Shown in pieces: positions 30,950 through 43,106 of a stretch of DNA of 64,000 bases; position 1 is the stretch's first letter; each line of letters opens with the position of its first letter. The position numbers were made by a program, and so were the translations under genes. Location: NCBI GenBank assembly GCA_029931535.1, contig JAQPZY010001048.1, forward strand, positions 332,001-396,000. The letters are read 5' to 3'. The notes beneath the pieces were generated by a model. It saw only the letters and a program-made list of their open reading frames with translations, was not told the DNA's origin and searched no databases. Source of the stretch: Margaritifera margaritifera. Lineage: Eukaryota; Mollusca; Bivalvia; Unionida; Margaritiferidae.

Positions 30950-31162
30950 TTAATTTTCATAATTGCCATAGGTGTTTGTATGTTTGTGTGTTTGTATAGA
31001 GTTTGTTTGTTTTTTCCCCACTCCAAAAACAAAATTCCCTTTCTCAAAAAATGTTTGTATAGAGTGTGTTTGATAAAAAAATTAAAAAAATAAAAAGGAC
31101 GGTGTGGTGTGTGTTTTATTTGTATGTTTGATAAAAAAATTTATGTTTTGGAAAAAAATGGA

Positions 31163-31198
31163 TGTTTTCCTTCACCTCCGCGCTTCTAGCATATAAAG
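31163..31198 (+). promoter_or_regulatory. Right-end promoter module 3
   Basis: GATGTTTTCCTTC, CGCGCTTC (31,179-31,186), ATATAAAG (31,191-31,198), 43 bases before ATG 31,241. Confidence 0.65.
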
Positions 31199-31240
31199 TG
31201 GTGCCTTCCGCAGTCATGCCATTCACACTTCAACTGAAGA

Positions 31241-31832
31241 ATGAATAGCATTGAAATATTGCAGGAAGCCTGGGATGTGATGGTGGGTGTGGAGTCTTTG
31301 GTGGAAAGGTTGGAGTGTTGGTGGAGATACAATGCCACCAAGCCATACGTCACCAGCCAACTAGCGGCTTTCACTTCAGCGAGGAGGCTGGTGAAGTATG
31401 TCTTGGTGGAGGAAACCCAAAAAACTTCCTCAACCCCTATTCGTGTGGGTTTCATCAAGACGAGCCTTGACTTACTGGATGGGGTGGAGTATTTTCTTCA
31501 CCTAGTACAACGCGATGAATGGTTGTATCCACCCCCCAGTAACGTCAGGCGCGAAGAGGTGAACCTTCACATGGTGAAGGAATTGTTAAAAAAAAGTTTT
31601 AGAGAAGGAAGTAGCCCATATTAAGATCTTGTGGGCTCTAGAAAGATCAAAGAAGGAGCAGGCCAGGAAAGAAAAGGAATTCCAACGCCTGAATTTAAAC
31701 TGGATGAAAATCCAGGATAAGTTCAGGCGAACGGATCATCCCGACTGGCTACCCAATCCACCACCACCACTCCCAAAGAAAAAGACCACCACCTTCCTAG
31801 GCTTCTTTACTCAATGTTGGAGGAAAAAGTAA
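31241..31832 (+). pseudogene. Right-end gene C: about 195-codon protein, frame broken in an A run
   Basis: ATG 31,241 opens a frame of 127 codons ending at 31,624. Near its end a run of eight A residues (31,588-31,595) offers a one-base change into a frame that stays open to TAA 31,830. The first part is helical with aromatic residues (ERLECWWRY, DLLDGVEYFLHLV); the second is a charged helix (ERSKKEQARKEKEF) followed by PPPPLPKKK and a Trp-containing end. The shift may be a mutation, a sequencing slip or programmed slippage. Its stop lies 12 nt before the right TIR stem-loop. No family recognised. Confidence 0.55.
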
Positions 31833-31839
31833 TTCTCCT

Positions 31840-32100
31840 CCAACTGCCCTTTTCAGGGCCACCCATTTTTCAAGAAAAGATTAATTTTCCAATGATTGCC
31901 ATACTTCTCTCTCTCTCTATTTTGTTTCCGGTTCCTTTTCCCGTTTGGGTCTGTAGAGGCCCCATAGTCCATTCCCGTTTAGGCCTGTAGTGCCACCCCT
32001 ATTCCATTCCCCTTTTGGGCCTGTACAGGCCCAAATTTCCGTTTGGGCCTGTAGTGCCACCCCCAAAAATCGCGGGCCTATTTACCCACCCCCTACTACT
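31840..32100 (-). repeat. Right terminal inverted repeat
   Basis: Reverse complement of the left TIR, ending CCCCCTACTACT directly before the TATGTT duplication. Differences from the left copy are scattered substitutions and small length changes in the A/G-rich inner part. The short open frames crossing both TIRs are therefore mirror images and not genes. Confidence 0.95.
31845..31880 (+). promoter_or_regulatory. Histone-type stem-loop and downstream element at right TIR
   Basis: TGCCCT-TTTC-AGGGCC (31,845-31,860): same loop and 3-prime arm, ACCCA flank and CAAGAAAAGA (31,871-31,880), but the outermost stem pair is lost. It serves as the 3-prime signal of gene C and lies inside the TIR. Confidence 0.8.
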
Positions 32101-32106
32101 TATGTT
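32101..32106. repeat. Target-site duplication, right (TATGTT)
   Basis: Identical to 11,694-11,699; fixes the right end of the insertion at 32,100. Confidence 0.93.
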
Positions 32107-34490
32107 GTTCGCAATGTTCACTGTATCAATCTGCGCAATAAATATGTTAACGAAAATAAAATAAATTTCTTCCTTTTCGCATGAGAACGTTCATTAATTT
32201 GACATAATGCACAATTTGAAGGATTATATGTGCAATATAAATTTATTGAAGGTCGACCTCCAAACATTATTGTAAATGTTCGGAACTTCTTTGTATCGAT
32301 GTAGTAATGCAGCCATTAACCGCATTGACACAGAACGGAACAACAAATCCATGCATATAGAATGTTTTCGACTTAAAAAGAAAGAAAATCACTCTTTCTG
32401 AATAATATATTTTGTAGAGTACAATTGTGTTTGCTAGTTTGCTTCAGATTACATGGATTAGTTCGACCCCTTCATTCTTTAATTAATAACCTTCTTCTGT
32501 TACCCTTTATTTGTGATACATGTACCTTCTTGAAAAGGAAAACGGAGAAAACGCAGATGACTTAAGCTGTACTGAACTTGTTTTTCAATGAAATAGAAAC
32601 AAAAATAATACAGATGTACACAGCTAGTATGTGGGTATCTATAAAGAGAGGAAAACAAAACAAATAGATTTAACGTTCATTACTCTAAGTATCGCTTTCA
32701 CAATTATGTATATCTTAGCATTTTACTAATCAATCGTAGATCTAAAACAAACGTGCGTTACTTAATTACTAAATCAATTGCTGGTAATATTTTACTGAAC
32801 TCTTGCATCTCTTCTTGATATACACATTGAAAAACAAACAAAACAAAACAAAACAGCATAGCAAAAACGTTACAAGATGTTGTTATTTTGTATTTTTATG
32901 TTACAATAAATAATATAGGTGCAATATTTATCCATAAAATAAATTCAAGGTAATACATTTGTTTTACTGCAAAATTGAAAGTAATATAAAATGCACTTCA
33001 GTAAATTGTAATAACGGTATAAACCGTAATATAATTAAATGACTTGTGCCAATAATATCCGTATTTATTTCACACTTCAAACGGATAGCATTCGTAGTTT
33101 ATAAATGTTTTTATTTATTTTAAACCTAAGATAGATGAGAGAAAGAAATCGTACTTGAATAGTCTCATCCTCTATCACATAAAATGTTCTTCTTATCGAC
33201 GAATGTTACTCAATGATTTCCATATCCGCTTTCGCGAGTAACAGATTTCCGCTCAAAGTGTCTGAAAATATAATGACCGAGATATTTTGGGCTGGCAAAT
33301 AAAATAATACGTTAATGATCTTCACGGAGTTTTTAAAAAGTTCAGTCGAAAATTAAGTATTTACAATGAAAGGGATATAGCTATTTATGTTAAAAAGGAC
33401 ACAACCATTAAAATAATTAATATTATTGGTACAACAAGTCGTGCCTCGTGTTACATCAGTCTTGTGTTCAAAATAAAATCAACACTTCTGCATGTGAGAA
33501 AAAAAATCCACTGAAATGGATATCAACTGTCTGTACTTTTCTCCGATCAAATCTCTCTTGTAACTTCGTTGGTTTCAGGGTGTCACACCATTTATAATAT
33601 CTTCAGTGCCGCGTTCACTACTTTCTTAACAATAACTGAATATGTTGATGAGATTGATAATGATATCTCGGTAATCAGGAAGGGAACTTTTGTACCACTT
33701 TCTTAAAGCAAAACAAGTTCAGTCATCGATTTAGAAGAATAAAACGTACTATAATTCATGTCCTGTGAATAATAGATGATAGAGAATCCATTTCTTCCTT
33801 TTATCGAATATCTGATTGGCACACGTCTTTAACATGTTAAATTACAACGATTTCATGATTGAGTTCCAAGGTCATTCGAGGTATACCGAAGAAATGTGCT
33901 TAGCATGTTGTGTATTGCTCTATGTTAGTGGCTGATCACATTCGAAAAGGGTGTCAAGTATTGACCTCTCACCTGCATAGTGCTTATTGGGACTCATCTC
34001 TCCACCTGTCATTAACCAATCAGTGTTGACGACACTGTCTCTTGGACAGTCCGCTTGAGTTCCAGATTCAGTATTCTCGAGTTTCAAATAGTTCGCTTTT
34101 AAAAGATGTTCATCTTTATCTTTTGGAATGATTATCACTTCTCGAACCGACGTACGTATTCAACATTCTACTTCAAATTATCGAGAGCCGACTGTAGCAA
34201 GACAGGACGTATGTCATGGTATCTACATAAAATATGTGCTTTTGATTTAACTTTGACTTCTTTTGATAGGATTCCCCGAATTTATTTCTTGAAATGATTA
34301 TAGATTCTTCTCTTTCTTTCTTATAAAACACGTTTCGATTGCTACGATGTGTATCTACTTCTAAAAATCCTGCATGTACTGGATAGTCATCCCCTTTCCC
34401 AAAGCTTTGCGTTAAGCGGAAGACATTTTATTAAGTAGATCTAACAATATTTTGTTCTCGCCTTACATTACTTTCCATAATTTAAAAGAT
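32107..34490. other. No gene seen
   Basis: AT-rich flanking sequence; the longest frames are under 75 codons and show no domain. Confidence 0.6.
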
Positions 34491-34530
34491 ACTAATAATA
34501 ATAACAATAATAATAATAATAATAATAATA

Positions 34531-34566
<36 letters not shown>

Positions 34567-34652
34567 GTAATAATAATAATAATTTGGAGTAAATACTACG
34601 ATATCTTCACCCTGCCGTATATTCGTCCCCACCTGATGCCCGACTCTCTCTC

Positions 34653-34731
<79 letters not shown>

Positions 34732-34745
34732 AGCTAGCTAGCTAG
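34491..34745. repeat. Compound microsatellites (AAT)n, (CT)n, (TA)n, (TAGC)n
   Basis: AAT units at 34,491-34,582, CT units at 34,647-34,693, TA units to about 34,729, then CTAGCTAG units. Confidence 0.95.
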
Positions 34746-35033
34746 CTCATAATTACTGACACAATGCATTAACTTGTTTGGAACAGCTGTCGTTTGAGTG
34801 AACACGTGTGGTTTTGATCTGGATGGTTTGGAATAAAATGAGTTAATGAGCAATGAGTGGTATTGTTCTTCGGATGTACTTTCTGCAGAACAAATATGAC
34901 GCTGATGTTATAATGGTAGATATTGATATAAAGCTAATGGACCGTATATACGCTGTTCGTCGCTTTACATTTCAAGTTACATGTTTTCACAATTCTTACA
35001 CGACTCCAACATTTCTGTTCGCAGCGGACCGCG

Positions 35034-35123
<90 letters not shown>

Positions 35124-36226
35124 TGCACTTTCTTGCAACTCAGAAATTAACGACTGCTAAACTGCTAAACATAGTAACGTTCAATGTCCATTTGGATGCT
35201 TTTTCAAACAATCCGTCTACGTTATCGGTTGTGTTGACTGTTGAAGTGGACTTTGCAGTCATACTTAGGCCTTTTATCAGCATCGTACTCGAACTTAAAT
35301 TTGAACAACCATTTATTCTCTTAGCAGGGAAAGTAGTCATTGTATGATTACTTCGAGTTCGAGACAAATGGTTAAAGCATACTTTCTGTTATACTTTTCT
35401 CTATGTGTGTGTGTTTCCGTCTCTCTGTTTGTTGTATGTATATCCTGTTTTGTTTTTTTTTAAAGCCGTAAGTATCTAGCTTGCATGACTGATTGTATTT
35501 ACAATATTTTTCAATACAGCATTAAGAACCGACCTTTCTCAAAATTACATACATATTCATATTTAAGGCAAGTTTCGACTTCACAGTGATCTAACGTTTT
35601 TTCACTGTATAACCCCTAAATAAAAATAAAAGATAATAACGACAACAGAATCCTCACAAAGTTCTAAAAACGCTTTGAATATGTCGTTTATTGCGGGTGT
35701 ACTCTGGGTAATGTTTATATTTAAAGTATAGAAAAAGGGCCTATTTCAATGGCGATCTTCCGCGGCTATCAAACATTTTGCTCTTTCCTTCTGACTCCTG
35801 TACAAAATGCAGCCCAGCGGTGTTCTTTCTTAATGTGTTCATCCGGTCTGCAGATCAATCCCAGTTGAAATTTAGTGCCCTCTCAGATGTGAGGGTGGCA
35901 CTGAATGTCCCCATCATGAAGCTGAGCAAGAGACACATAATCACAGTCTACCACACAGGTCAGCTATCCAGAATGTATTCTACTATGACGTATATGGCTT
36001 TATTAATTTGAAAATAGCCCAAAGATTATCTGTAGTCAATGAGAGTCTTGACTTTCTTAAGTGGCTTTTCAAACAACTTTAAGTATAAAAGGTACATTTC
36101 CTTTTTTATGCGCTATTTATTTACCATTTCCTCTTTCTTATAACTTTTGTATCTGCACTCACCCTTAGCGGGTGCACTGAAATTTAAGATCAATAAGGTT
36201 GTATTTTTTAAAAAAAGATGATATAT

Positions 36227-36282
<56 letters not shown>

Positions 36283-39102
36283 AGCTATCTTTTTTGAAAA
36301 AAAATATCTGTATATCATGTTTCAAATGTTCTTTTTACCAGTTTTATATAATGTGTTGTTCATGCACCTGTTGTAGTGAAATAATAAACACTTTTACTCT
36401 TGGGATATTTCTTTGAAAATCGTTTGGTTAGTTCTGACCCTTACTTGTACGTAGCGTTTGTGTTTTTGAACAGATTTCAAAACTGTCTTTACAGCTTCTA
36501 CAATGGACTTGGACAGGGGCACTATTCTCAAAAATCTTGGAAAAATGTCGATTACCATGAGCAAGCACCTGCCATTAACATTGTCCTTGGCAAGGTTCGA
36601 ATGTCCATGAAATCACAATCACACATGGCAATAATACCTGACACAACAACTGTTGCTGTCTTAAATGAATGAATATCAGGATTATTTAAAGAATACGCAT
36701 CTAGATTTGAAGTATCGTTTTAGGTAGGATTTCGGTAAACTTATATTGAGCAATTACACTTTACCACTTCGTACAATTTATTTGCACCAGCGTTAGCAGG
36801 TGTATTTGACGGATCACAATAAAACTTTGCAATCAATTCTTCTTGACAAACTGTATTACATAAAAAAAATTCAAAAACCAAGACTTTGTATAATTTAAAC
36901 CTTAATCCTTGCATTAGCTATTTGTACTTGTGCACACGTAGAACAAAAATGAAAAATAATTAAAATAACCACAAATACTTAGTCCCTTAAAACAACGTAT
37001 TTGTGTATAAGGTCCTATCATTCTTTTCAATAACAACTGGAATTCATATCCACCAAGCAAATCGATACATCACAATTTTTCATACCACTTAACTTATCAA
37101 AACAGACGTTCTTGGATGAATTAGCATTGGGCAGCAACAAAGTTGCTTCTCTCGTATTTTACTTATCTCAATCCGATACAACAATTGATTCCAGAAGGTA
37201 TGGTACCAATCTTCGTGTAAAATAAATATGAACTCCAATTACAGTTTAAATTATATAAAAATCATCATTTCGCACATGTCAAAACGTTTTTCACGCGACT
37301 CTTTCGTCTTTAAATAAGTTTTGTTTTGTTGCACATTTTTGCAACCACTTTTAATTTTAACATACTCAGACACTCTTGTTCACTCTTTCTTCTCTTGACC
37401 TCATAATGTTTTTCTCATCTATAATAACTTCATGAAAGCATGCCACCAGCTGAGTCCATTTATAATTTATATCTAATTTGAAGCTCAGAAAGGTTTGTAC
37501 AAGATGGATCCCCCATTTGTTGATGGCTGATTAAAAACAGAATCTGGTTGAAATTGCCAAACAACTACTCGAGAAATATGAAAAGAGTGACTAAAGACAT
37601 TTGAATGAGATTGTCACAGGTAATTTAACATGAATTTACTGTTCTGAACCTAACTTAAGAGAAAATAATATTTTATTGGATCGGATTAAAAGAGGAGAGA
37701 CCACAAACCGCTCAACGTTGTTGGACTGTCAAGAGATTTTCATACGCATTATTGTTTCGATGCAAAAGGCCTGCTCGTCCAGGTTCTTGTGCCTGAACTG
37801 TGTCAGCGACCATTTCAATGCCTCCAAAGTGTTGACAAAATTTGACAGGAAGAAACAGTACATTCTCAAATCGCACGAGCTGTTCAAAAAAAAAAAGTGA
37901 TATATTCTGGTGTATTAGACCCTGCTAAACCTAAATTTTCTTTCTGTCGCCCTCTTTTTTGCAGTATTAATTTTCAGATGCTTCCTGAAGGTAATTAGGA
38001 ATTCCATGAACTTCTATGGTTCTTTTCAAGAGCTTATGATCTGCACGGTTTTTATACGTATAATATGATTTACAGTTTCTAATTTTCATATTTCTAGCCA
38101 CAGATATATAAATAAATGGAAAATGCACTATGTTTTGTTCACAGGTGTACTGGAACAACGTACATGTAAAATAAATTCAGACTAAATTTCAAAGGAAGTG
38201 TTTGACAAATACGTCACTAATTATTCATGAAAGTTATAAAAATAAAATTCTCCATTGTAGCAAAACTTTTTTTAAAACATTTGTTTTGCTATTCCAAGAA
38301 CCTAATTCAGAAGCAATGCCAAGGGCAGTGATGCCGAAGGGGCAATATCGGAGACTCTCAGGTATACCACAACCAAGCGAAGAGGGACAATATCAAGTTT
38401 CTTGTTGCAGCTCTTCTTCGTCAAAATTTGATTTGATTTTGTCTTTATGTGCATTATATTTCAAACAGTACTTGCGTTTCTAAATTACAGATAATACTGA
38501 CGGTTGTTAAATTGGCCGAGACAACCAAATCTTGATTTCGGACAACTAAAGTTTACATCCAAACGGGCAACTATTTCATTATTGAAAGTAAATTACACTG
38601 GTCTACAGCCAAAATGCTTCCGCAATAAATGTTGTCAAACTTTACTAATTCTGGGTCACTGAGAACGAAAATGATGCTTAAAATTGTTGATTATCTCTCG
38701 TTTTAAAGATTCGATACTGGGTCAGTATATACCACCCTTGACTTGGGAATGGCAGACGATAAGTGAGTTACAAATGGAAGGCATCTCAATTTAAACCAGA
38801 TATTACTCAAATACATCTTTGACTGGATCTATGAATAAATATATGACAGGGTTTGGAGAGTACTTGCTTTTTAGGCAAAACTTTGAATGATGCAATCTGA
38901 AGCTGGTATTGCATCATACATGATATGAATTGCATGCTGTTATTCCTATAAGTGATGGATGATGCAATCATAACTAAGCTTACATCACTTAGCAGAAATT
39001 GCCCTATATCAGCTCAACAAATCATACAGTGTCGTGCTCTCTTACTTATCAGTGTTTGATTTTGCAAAGGGACACATTTCTGTTTAGCCAAAGTGAGCAG
39101 AG
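34746..39102. other. No supported gene; microsatellites
   Basis: Includes (TA)n at 35,036-35,119 and 36,219-36,279. A few short stretches between 35.8 and 38.4 kb are bounded by plausible splice signals but match nothing I recognise. Confidence 0.5.
35036..35119. repeat. (TA)n microsatellite
   Basis: Uninterrupted TA run of about 42 units; it lies inside, and accounts for, the long open frame at 34,853-35,347. Confidence 0.97.
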
Positions 39103-40723
39103 ATGCCTCGTACTTGTGTGAACAAAGCAGATAACTTTTGCTATGTTTGTGGGGAAGTGACTTTTGCATCACAAAAGTGAAGTATAAACACTATGGTTAA
39201 GAAAGCCTATCACCTTCATTTTTGCTGCAAAATTGGAGATCAGGACGAGAGGTCGGCTCCACACATATTCTGCAACACTCGTGCAAATAATCTTCGCCAG
39301 TGTTTGAACAGGAAAAGGAAATCTATGCCTTTTCAGTGCCAATGATTTGGATCGAGTCAACAGATCATATTAGCAATTGTTACTTCTGCATGGTGCCTCC
39401 AGTTGGGAAAGGTGTGTTAAAGAAGTTAAAGTGGACTGCGCATTATCCAAACATTCCATTAGCTATACGCCCAGTACCCCACGGAGAAGGAGTGCCTGTT
39501 CCTGATGCACCATAATCATTCTCACTTGAGTCAGACGAGGAAGAGGATGAGGATGAAACTTTTACTCGTGAACCATCAATGTCACATGACTCTTATTTTC
39601 TTCCATCCTCCTCCTCTGAACCACACCTCATAACACAAGGTGAACTGAATGACCTTGTCAGGGATTTGGAACTACCCAAGAGTAAGGCAGAGCTGTTGGG
39701 CTCCAGACTACAGCAGTGGAATCTCCTGGCAGGTGATGTTAGGGTTTTCATGTTCTGTGACCGTCAAAAGGATCTTGTCCCATTCTTCTTCATGAAGGTG
39801 ATCGTGTAGCCTGCAACAACATCGATAGTGTGATGGCATCCCTCAACATCGTTCATGATCCAGATGAGTGGAGACTGTTCATTGATTCATCGAAGACGAG
39901 TCTTAAAGCTGTTTTGCTGAATAATGGCAGTGTTTTGCCATCAATTCCGGTTGATCATGCAGTCCATATGAACGAAACCTATGAAAACATGAAACAACTT
40001 TTGAGGTGCATAAACTATGACCAACATCAGTGGCAGATTTGTAGCGATTTCAAGGTTCTTGCTCTCTTGCTTGGTCTGCAGACTGGATACGCGCACTGCT
40101 GTTGTTTTCTCTGCGAATGGGATAGTTGTGCGAGAGATTCCCACTACATCAAGAGAGATTGGCTACCCCGACATTTATTGGACCCTGGGATGAAAAGTGT
40201 TCAGCATCCACCACTTGTTGAATCAAGGAAGATTTTGTTACCACCCTTGCACATCAAGTTGGGTCTGATGAAGAACTTTGTCAAGGCCATGGACAAAACA
40301 CAAGCAGCTTTCAGATTCGTGAACTTCGTCGAGATGATGCATTTCATCATGCACTGCGTGGTAAGGAAAAGACGGCATGGAAAGCCTTCAGTTAGTGGCA
40401 ACAAATTTTCTCGGAAACAACAAGGCAGACAACTACAGGGAGTTGGTGGAAAACCTCCTCAAGGCATACAAAAGCCATGGTTGCAACATGTCACTAAAGA
40501 TACATTTTTTGCACTCTCATCTAGATTTTTTCCACCGAACTGCAGAGCAGTGAGCGACGAGCACGGTGAGCGATTTCACCAGGACTTTGCAACAATGGAG
40601 AAACGCTATCAGGGTAAATGGAGCCCATCAATGCTTGCAGACTATTGCTGGACAGTGACAAGAGATGCTCCATTTAATGAATACAAGAGACAAGCCAAGA
40701 AGCTCCGAGTCGACACAGAATAA
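39103..40723 (+). pseudogene. Transposon-associated protein of unknown function, broken
   Basis: From ATG 39,103: a Cys-containing start (MPRTCVNKADNFCYVCGEV, CX2C), a stop at 39,178, then a continuation in shifting frames with VPMIWIESTDHISNCYFC (39,340), YPNIPLAIRPVPHG (39,445), LSEL-type helices (39,640-39,720), HDPDEWRLFIDSSK (39,856), CSDFKVLALLLGLQTGY (40,039), LPPLHIKLGLMKNFVKAM (40,240) and DEHGERFHQDFATMEKRY (40,555) before TAA 40,721. I recognise this as a multi-copy protein family of many invertebrate genomes, probably from a DNA transposon. The Asp in FIDSS, the Asp in CSDFK and the Glu in DEHGE could form a DDE-type site, which is inference. At least four frameshifts plus one stop make it dead. 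No TIRs were found around it. Confidence 0.7.
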
Positions 40724-43106
40724 GATCTTAACTATGGACTTATATATACATTATAGATTTTTGACTTTTGTTTCAATATATTTTTTATATAATCCTTTTG
40801 CTGTTTTTTAAAGTGTTACATAAACAGGACAGGTGAAATATTATCATGTAAAGCAACCATAAGCACATGAAAAGACCTAGGTTTACAATCTATGATTAAA
40901 AGTTTACTATGTACCCAATATACATAGACGTAAAATGTAAAAACTTAAATATCTTGGAAACAGTAGCCAATCAGTTGTTTTAATTGTCATATTTGAATTC
41001 AGGACATAAAAATCCCTAATAAATAAAACATTTTATCTCTGAAGCAGACGACTTCTAAACAATTGTAGACCAGTGCTATTCGGACAAGTATAATCTACCT
41101 TTTGGCTAATGGCTTTCAGCATCCACTTGCCCTAAGTGAATCTCAAAGTTAAGTGGAGCCCGGCTTAATGATATTAAGGGATCACACGTTCAGTAAAGAA
41201 AGTTTCATTACGCTTGCTGACTATTGAAAAAGATGCAAGCAGGACTGAGAAATATGCCTTTGCTCATGCAATAAAATGAGCTTTCAGTTTGAAGGATACG
41301 AATATAACAGAAAGAAGACTTGGATTGGCCTTGCTGTCCGGGATGTATATTCTGACACATAATCTTATTGAATTCCAGCAAATCAACAGGACCAAAAAAG
41401 TCATAGCTAAAATTTATTTTTGATTTATGTTTTACATTTATAACTTTAAAAAAAAGCCACTTCTTATCTCGTCTTAAATAAAAATGTATGCATCTTCAGC
41501 CTGCACAGCCTGTAAAGCTTCTTAGCAATACTACATGTAAAAATACATTTTTATTGACAAATGATATTTTACAAGTTATTTCCTTTGCTTTTCTAATGTA
41601 CATGAATACGTTTTCAAGTCATCAATAATAACAAAAGGTTAGTGTGAACCAGGGTTAAACGACTATATAAACTGCTTGATCTAGGCAACAAAGTTCTGAA
41701 GTTATCATCCCCTTCATAATTACATGATCTAAAAAGCGTATGCAATTTAGTGAATTTCATTGTTGTGAGACCGTTGCTTGCTATCCTGCCGTATGACCAT
41801 CCATCTCTAATGGTTTATTAAGTGGTTTTGAATAAAACAAAGTAAAGTTGATAAGTGTCACTTAGTATACATATTTTCATATACATATCAAGTATCCTTT
41901 TACATTTTCGGAATTATTTCACACCTTTCTTTTTTGAACTTTTAAAAACTTTACTTTTTTAAAGAAATTGTTTTTTGTCTTCAGTAAAGTTAGGAACACA
42001 TCACTTGAGGTAAACCAATTAATCTTATTTATGCATTTGTATAAGGTACAATGTTATTTTACAGGACATAATATATCTTTTCAAAGCACTTTATTAGTTT
42101 TGGAACTTTTTGGACTCTCAGATCCCTTCAAAGTGATATTTTGCAACAACCAGCGCCGCGCACGCCCCTCCCCGCCCCACAACACACACGCACACATATT
42201 TTTCCAGGATCTGAAGAAGGACCTTTCTTATAGAAACTTCTGGACCATGAATCCTGCAACAGTATATTCATCATTTCATACTACACACGTGCCTCAGAGA
42301 TAAATACATACTGATTTTAGATTAGGTAAAGGTATGGCTCTGTCACTAAATGTTTCCCAAACAAAACAAGGAAGTCTTTCGTGAAATATGAATTTCTATA
42401 TCCTTTGTCCAATCTGTATTGATATATTCATAACTCACTTTAGCAATGGAATTTACCTGTTTATACAGATTTTCCAATTACTTCCAGAAAGAATACCATA
42501 TTCAAACGCAGTGTCCTAAGCCAGCTAGGAAGAAGAATTTCGCACTATTGACTACACAGTTATGCGATTAATAATTTTCTTTTCAACTTGTAACAATATA
42601 GTTTTCTTCTTATTAGAACAAGTAAAAACGCAATGAGTTTGGCAGAACCTGTATCATCTTTAGCTTAGTTATAAGCCAATAGCCTTCAAATTAATAAATG
42701 CAGTATAATGAACCGACTTCTCTCTACCTGCCGATGGTTCGCATTCCCTTGAGTATGTTTACTTATGTAAATGAAGGAAGATTGGAAAACGAAACTAGGT
42801 AATTTGTCAACTCCATGTATGCACATAGATATAAACACACCATCGTGAGTATTAGTTGCGCATTCGTTGCAGGTTACTATGCGCGTGGGCCTATAACAGG
42901 TCTTTTTGTTCAATCTTAAACAGTGAACGAAGTGTGAAACTCTTCTCTGCGACACTAATTAATGTCAATATTTGAAACGTGGGCATAATTATCTTTAAGA
43001 GAGAATATATTCAGTGAAACTTTAAAATCTCCAACTGTTTATATTTTAGAGGTGCTAGATAAAGACTCCTTTACTCCGTGACTTTAAATTTAGCAAGCAT
43101 GTTGGG
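40724..43106. other. No gene seen
   Basis: AT-rich; the 111-codon frame at 41,968 shows no domain and crosses a simple CA run. Confidence 0.55.

Larger units (their letters stand above)
11700..32100 (+). mobile_element. Polinton/Maverick (adintovirus-like) insertion
   Basis: This 20,401-bp element is bounded by TIRs of about 270 bp and a perfect 6-bp target duplication. It encodes the full Polinton set: protein-primed polymerase B, retroviral-type integrase, FtsK/HerA-like packaging ATPase, adenain-type protease, major and penton-type capsid proteins, and several small virion-type proteins. Added to these are two BIR genes, a repeat-module gene and right-end genes with histone-like 3-prime signals. 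Nearly all genes are on the plus strand. The ends are well preserved but most long genes carry nonsense codons or frameshifts. It could therefore be an integrated virus that decayed, or a copy that was already defective when mobilised in trans. Confidence 0.96.

Noticed and set aside
34853..35347. 164-codon frame
   Set aside because: More than a third is Tyr-Ile coded by a (TA)n microsatellite.
35778..38361. Possible host exons near 35,853-35,957, 36,473-36,672 and 38,296-38,360
   Set aside because: Each has plausible splice signals and some coding look, but none matches a domain I recognise and they do not join into one frame convincingly.
40960..42303. 111-codon frame at 41,968
   Set aside because: No domain, AT-rich composition and a CA run; probably chance.
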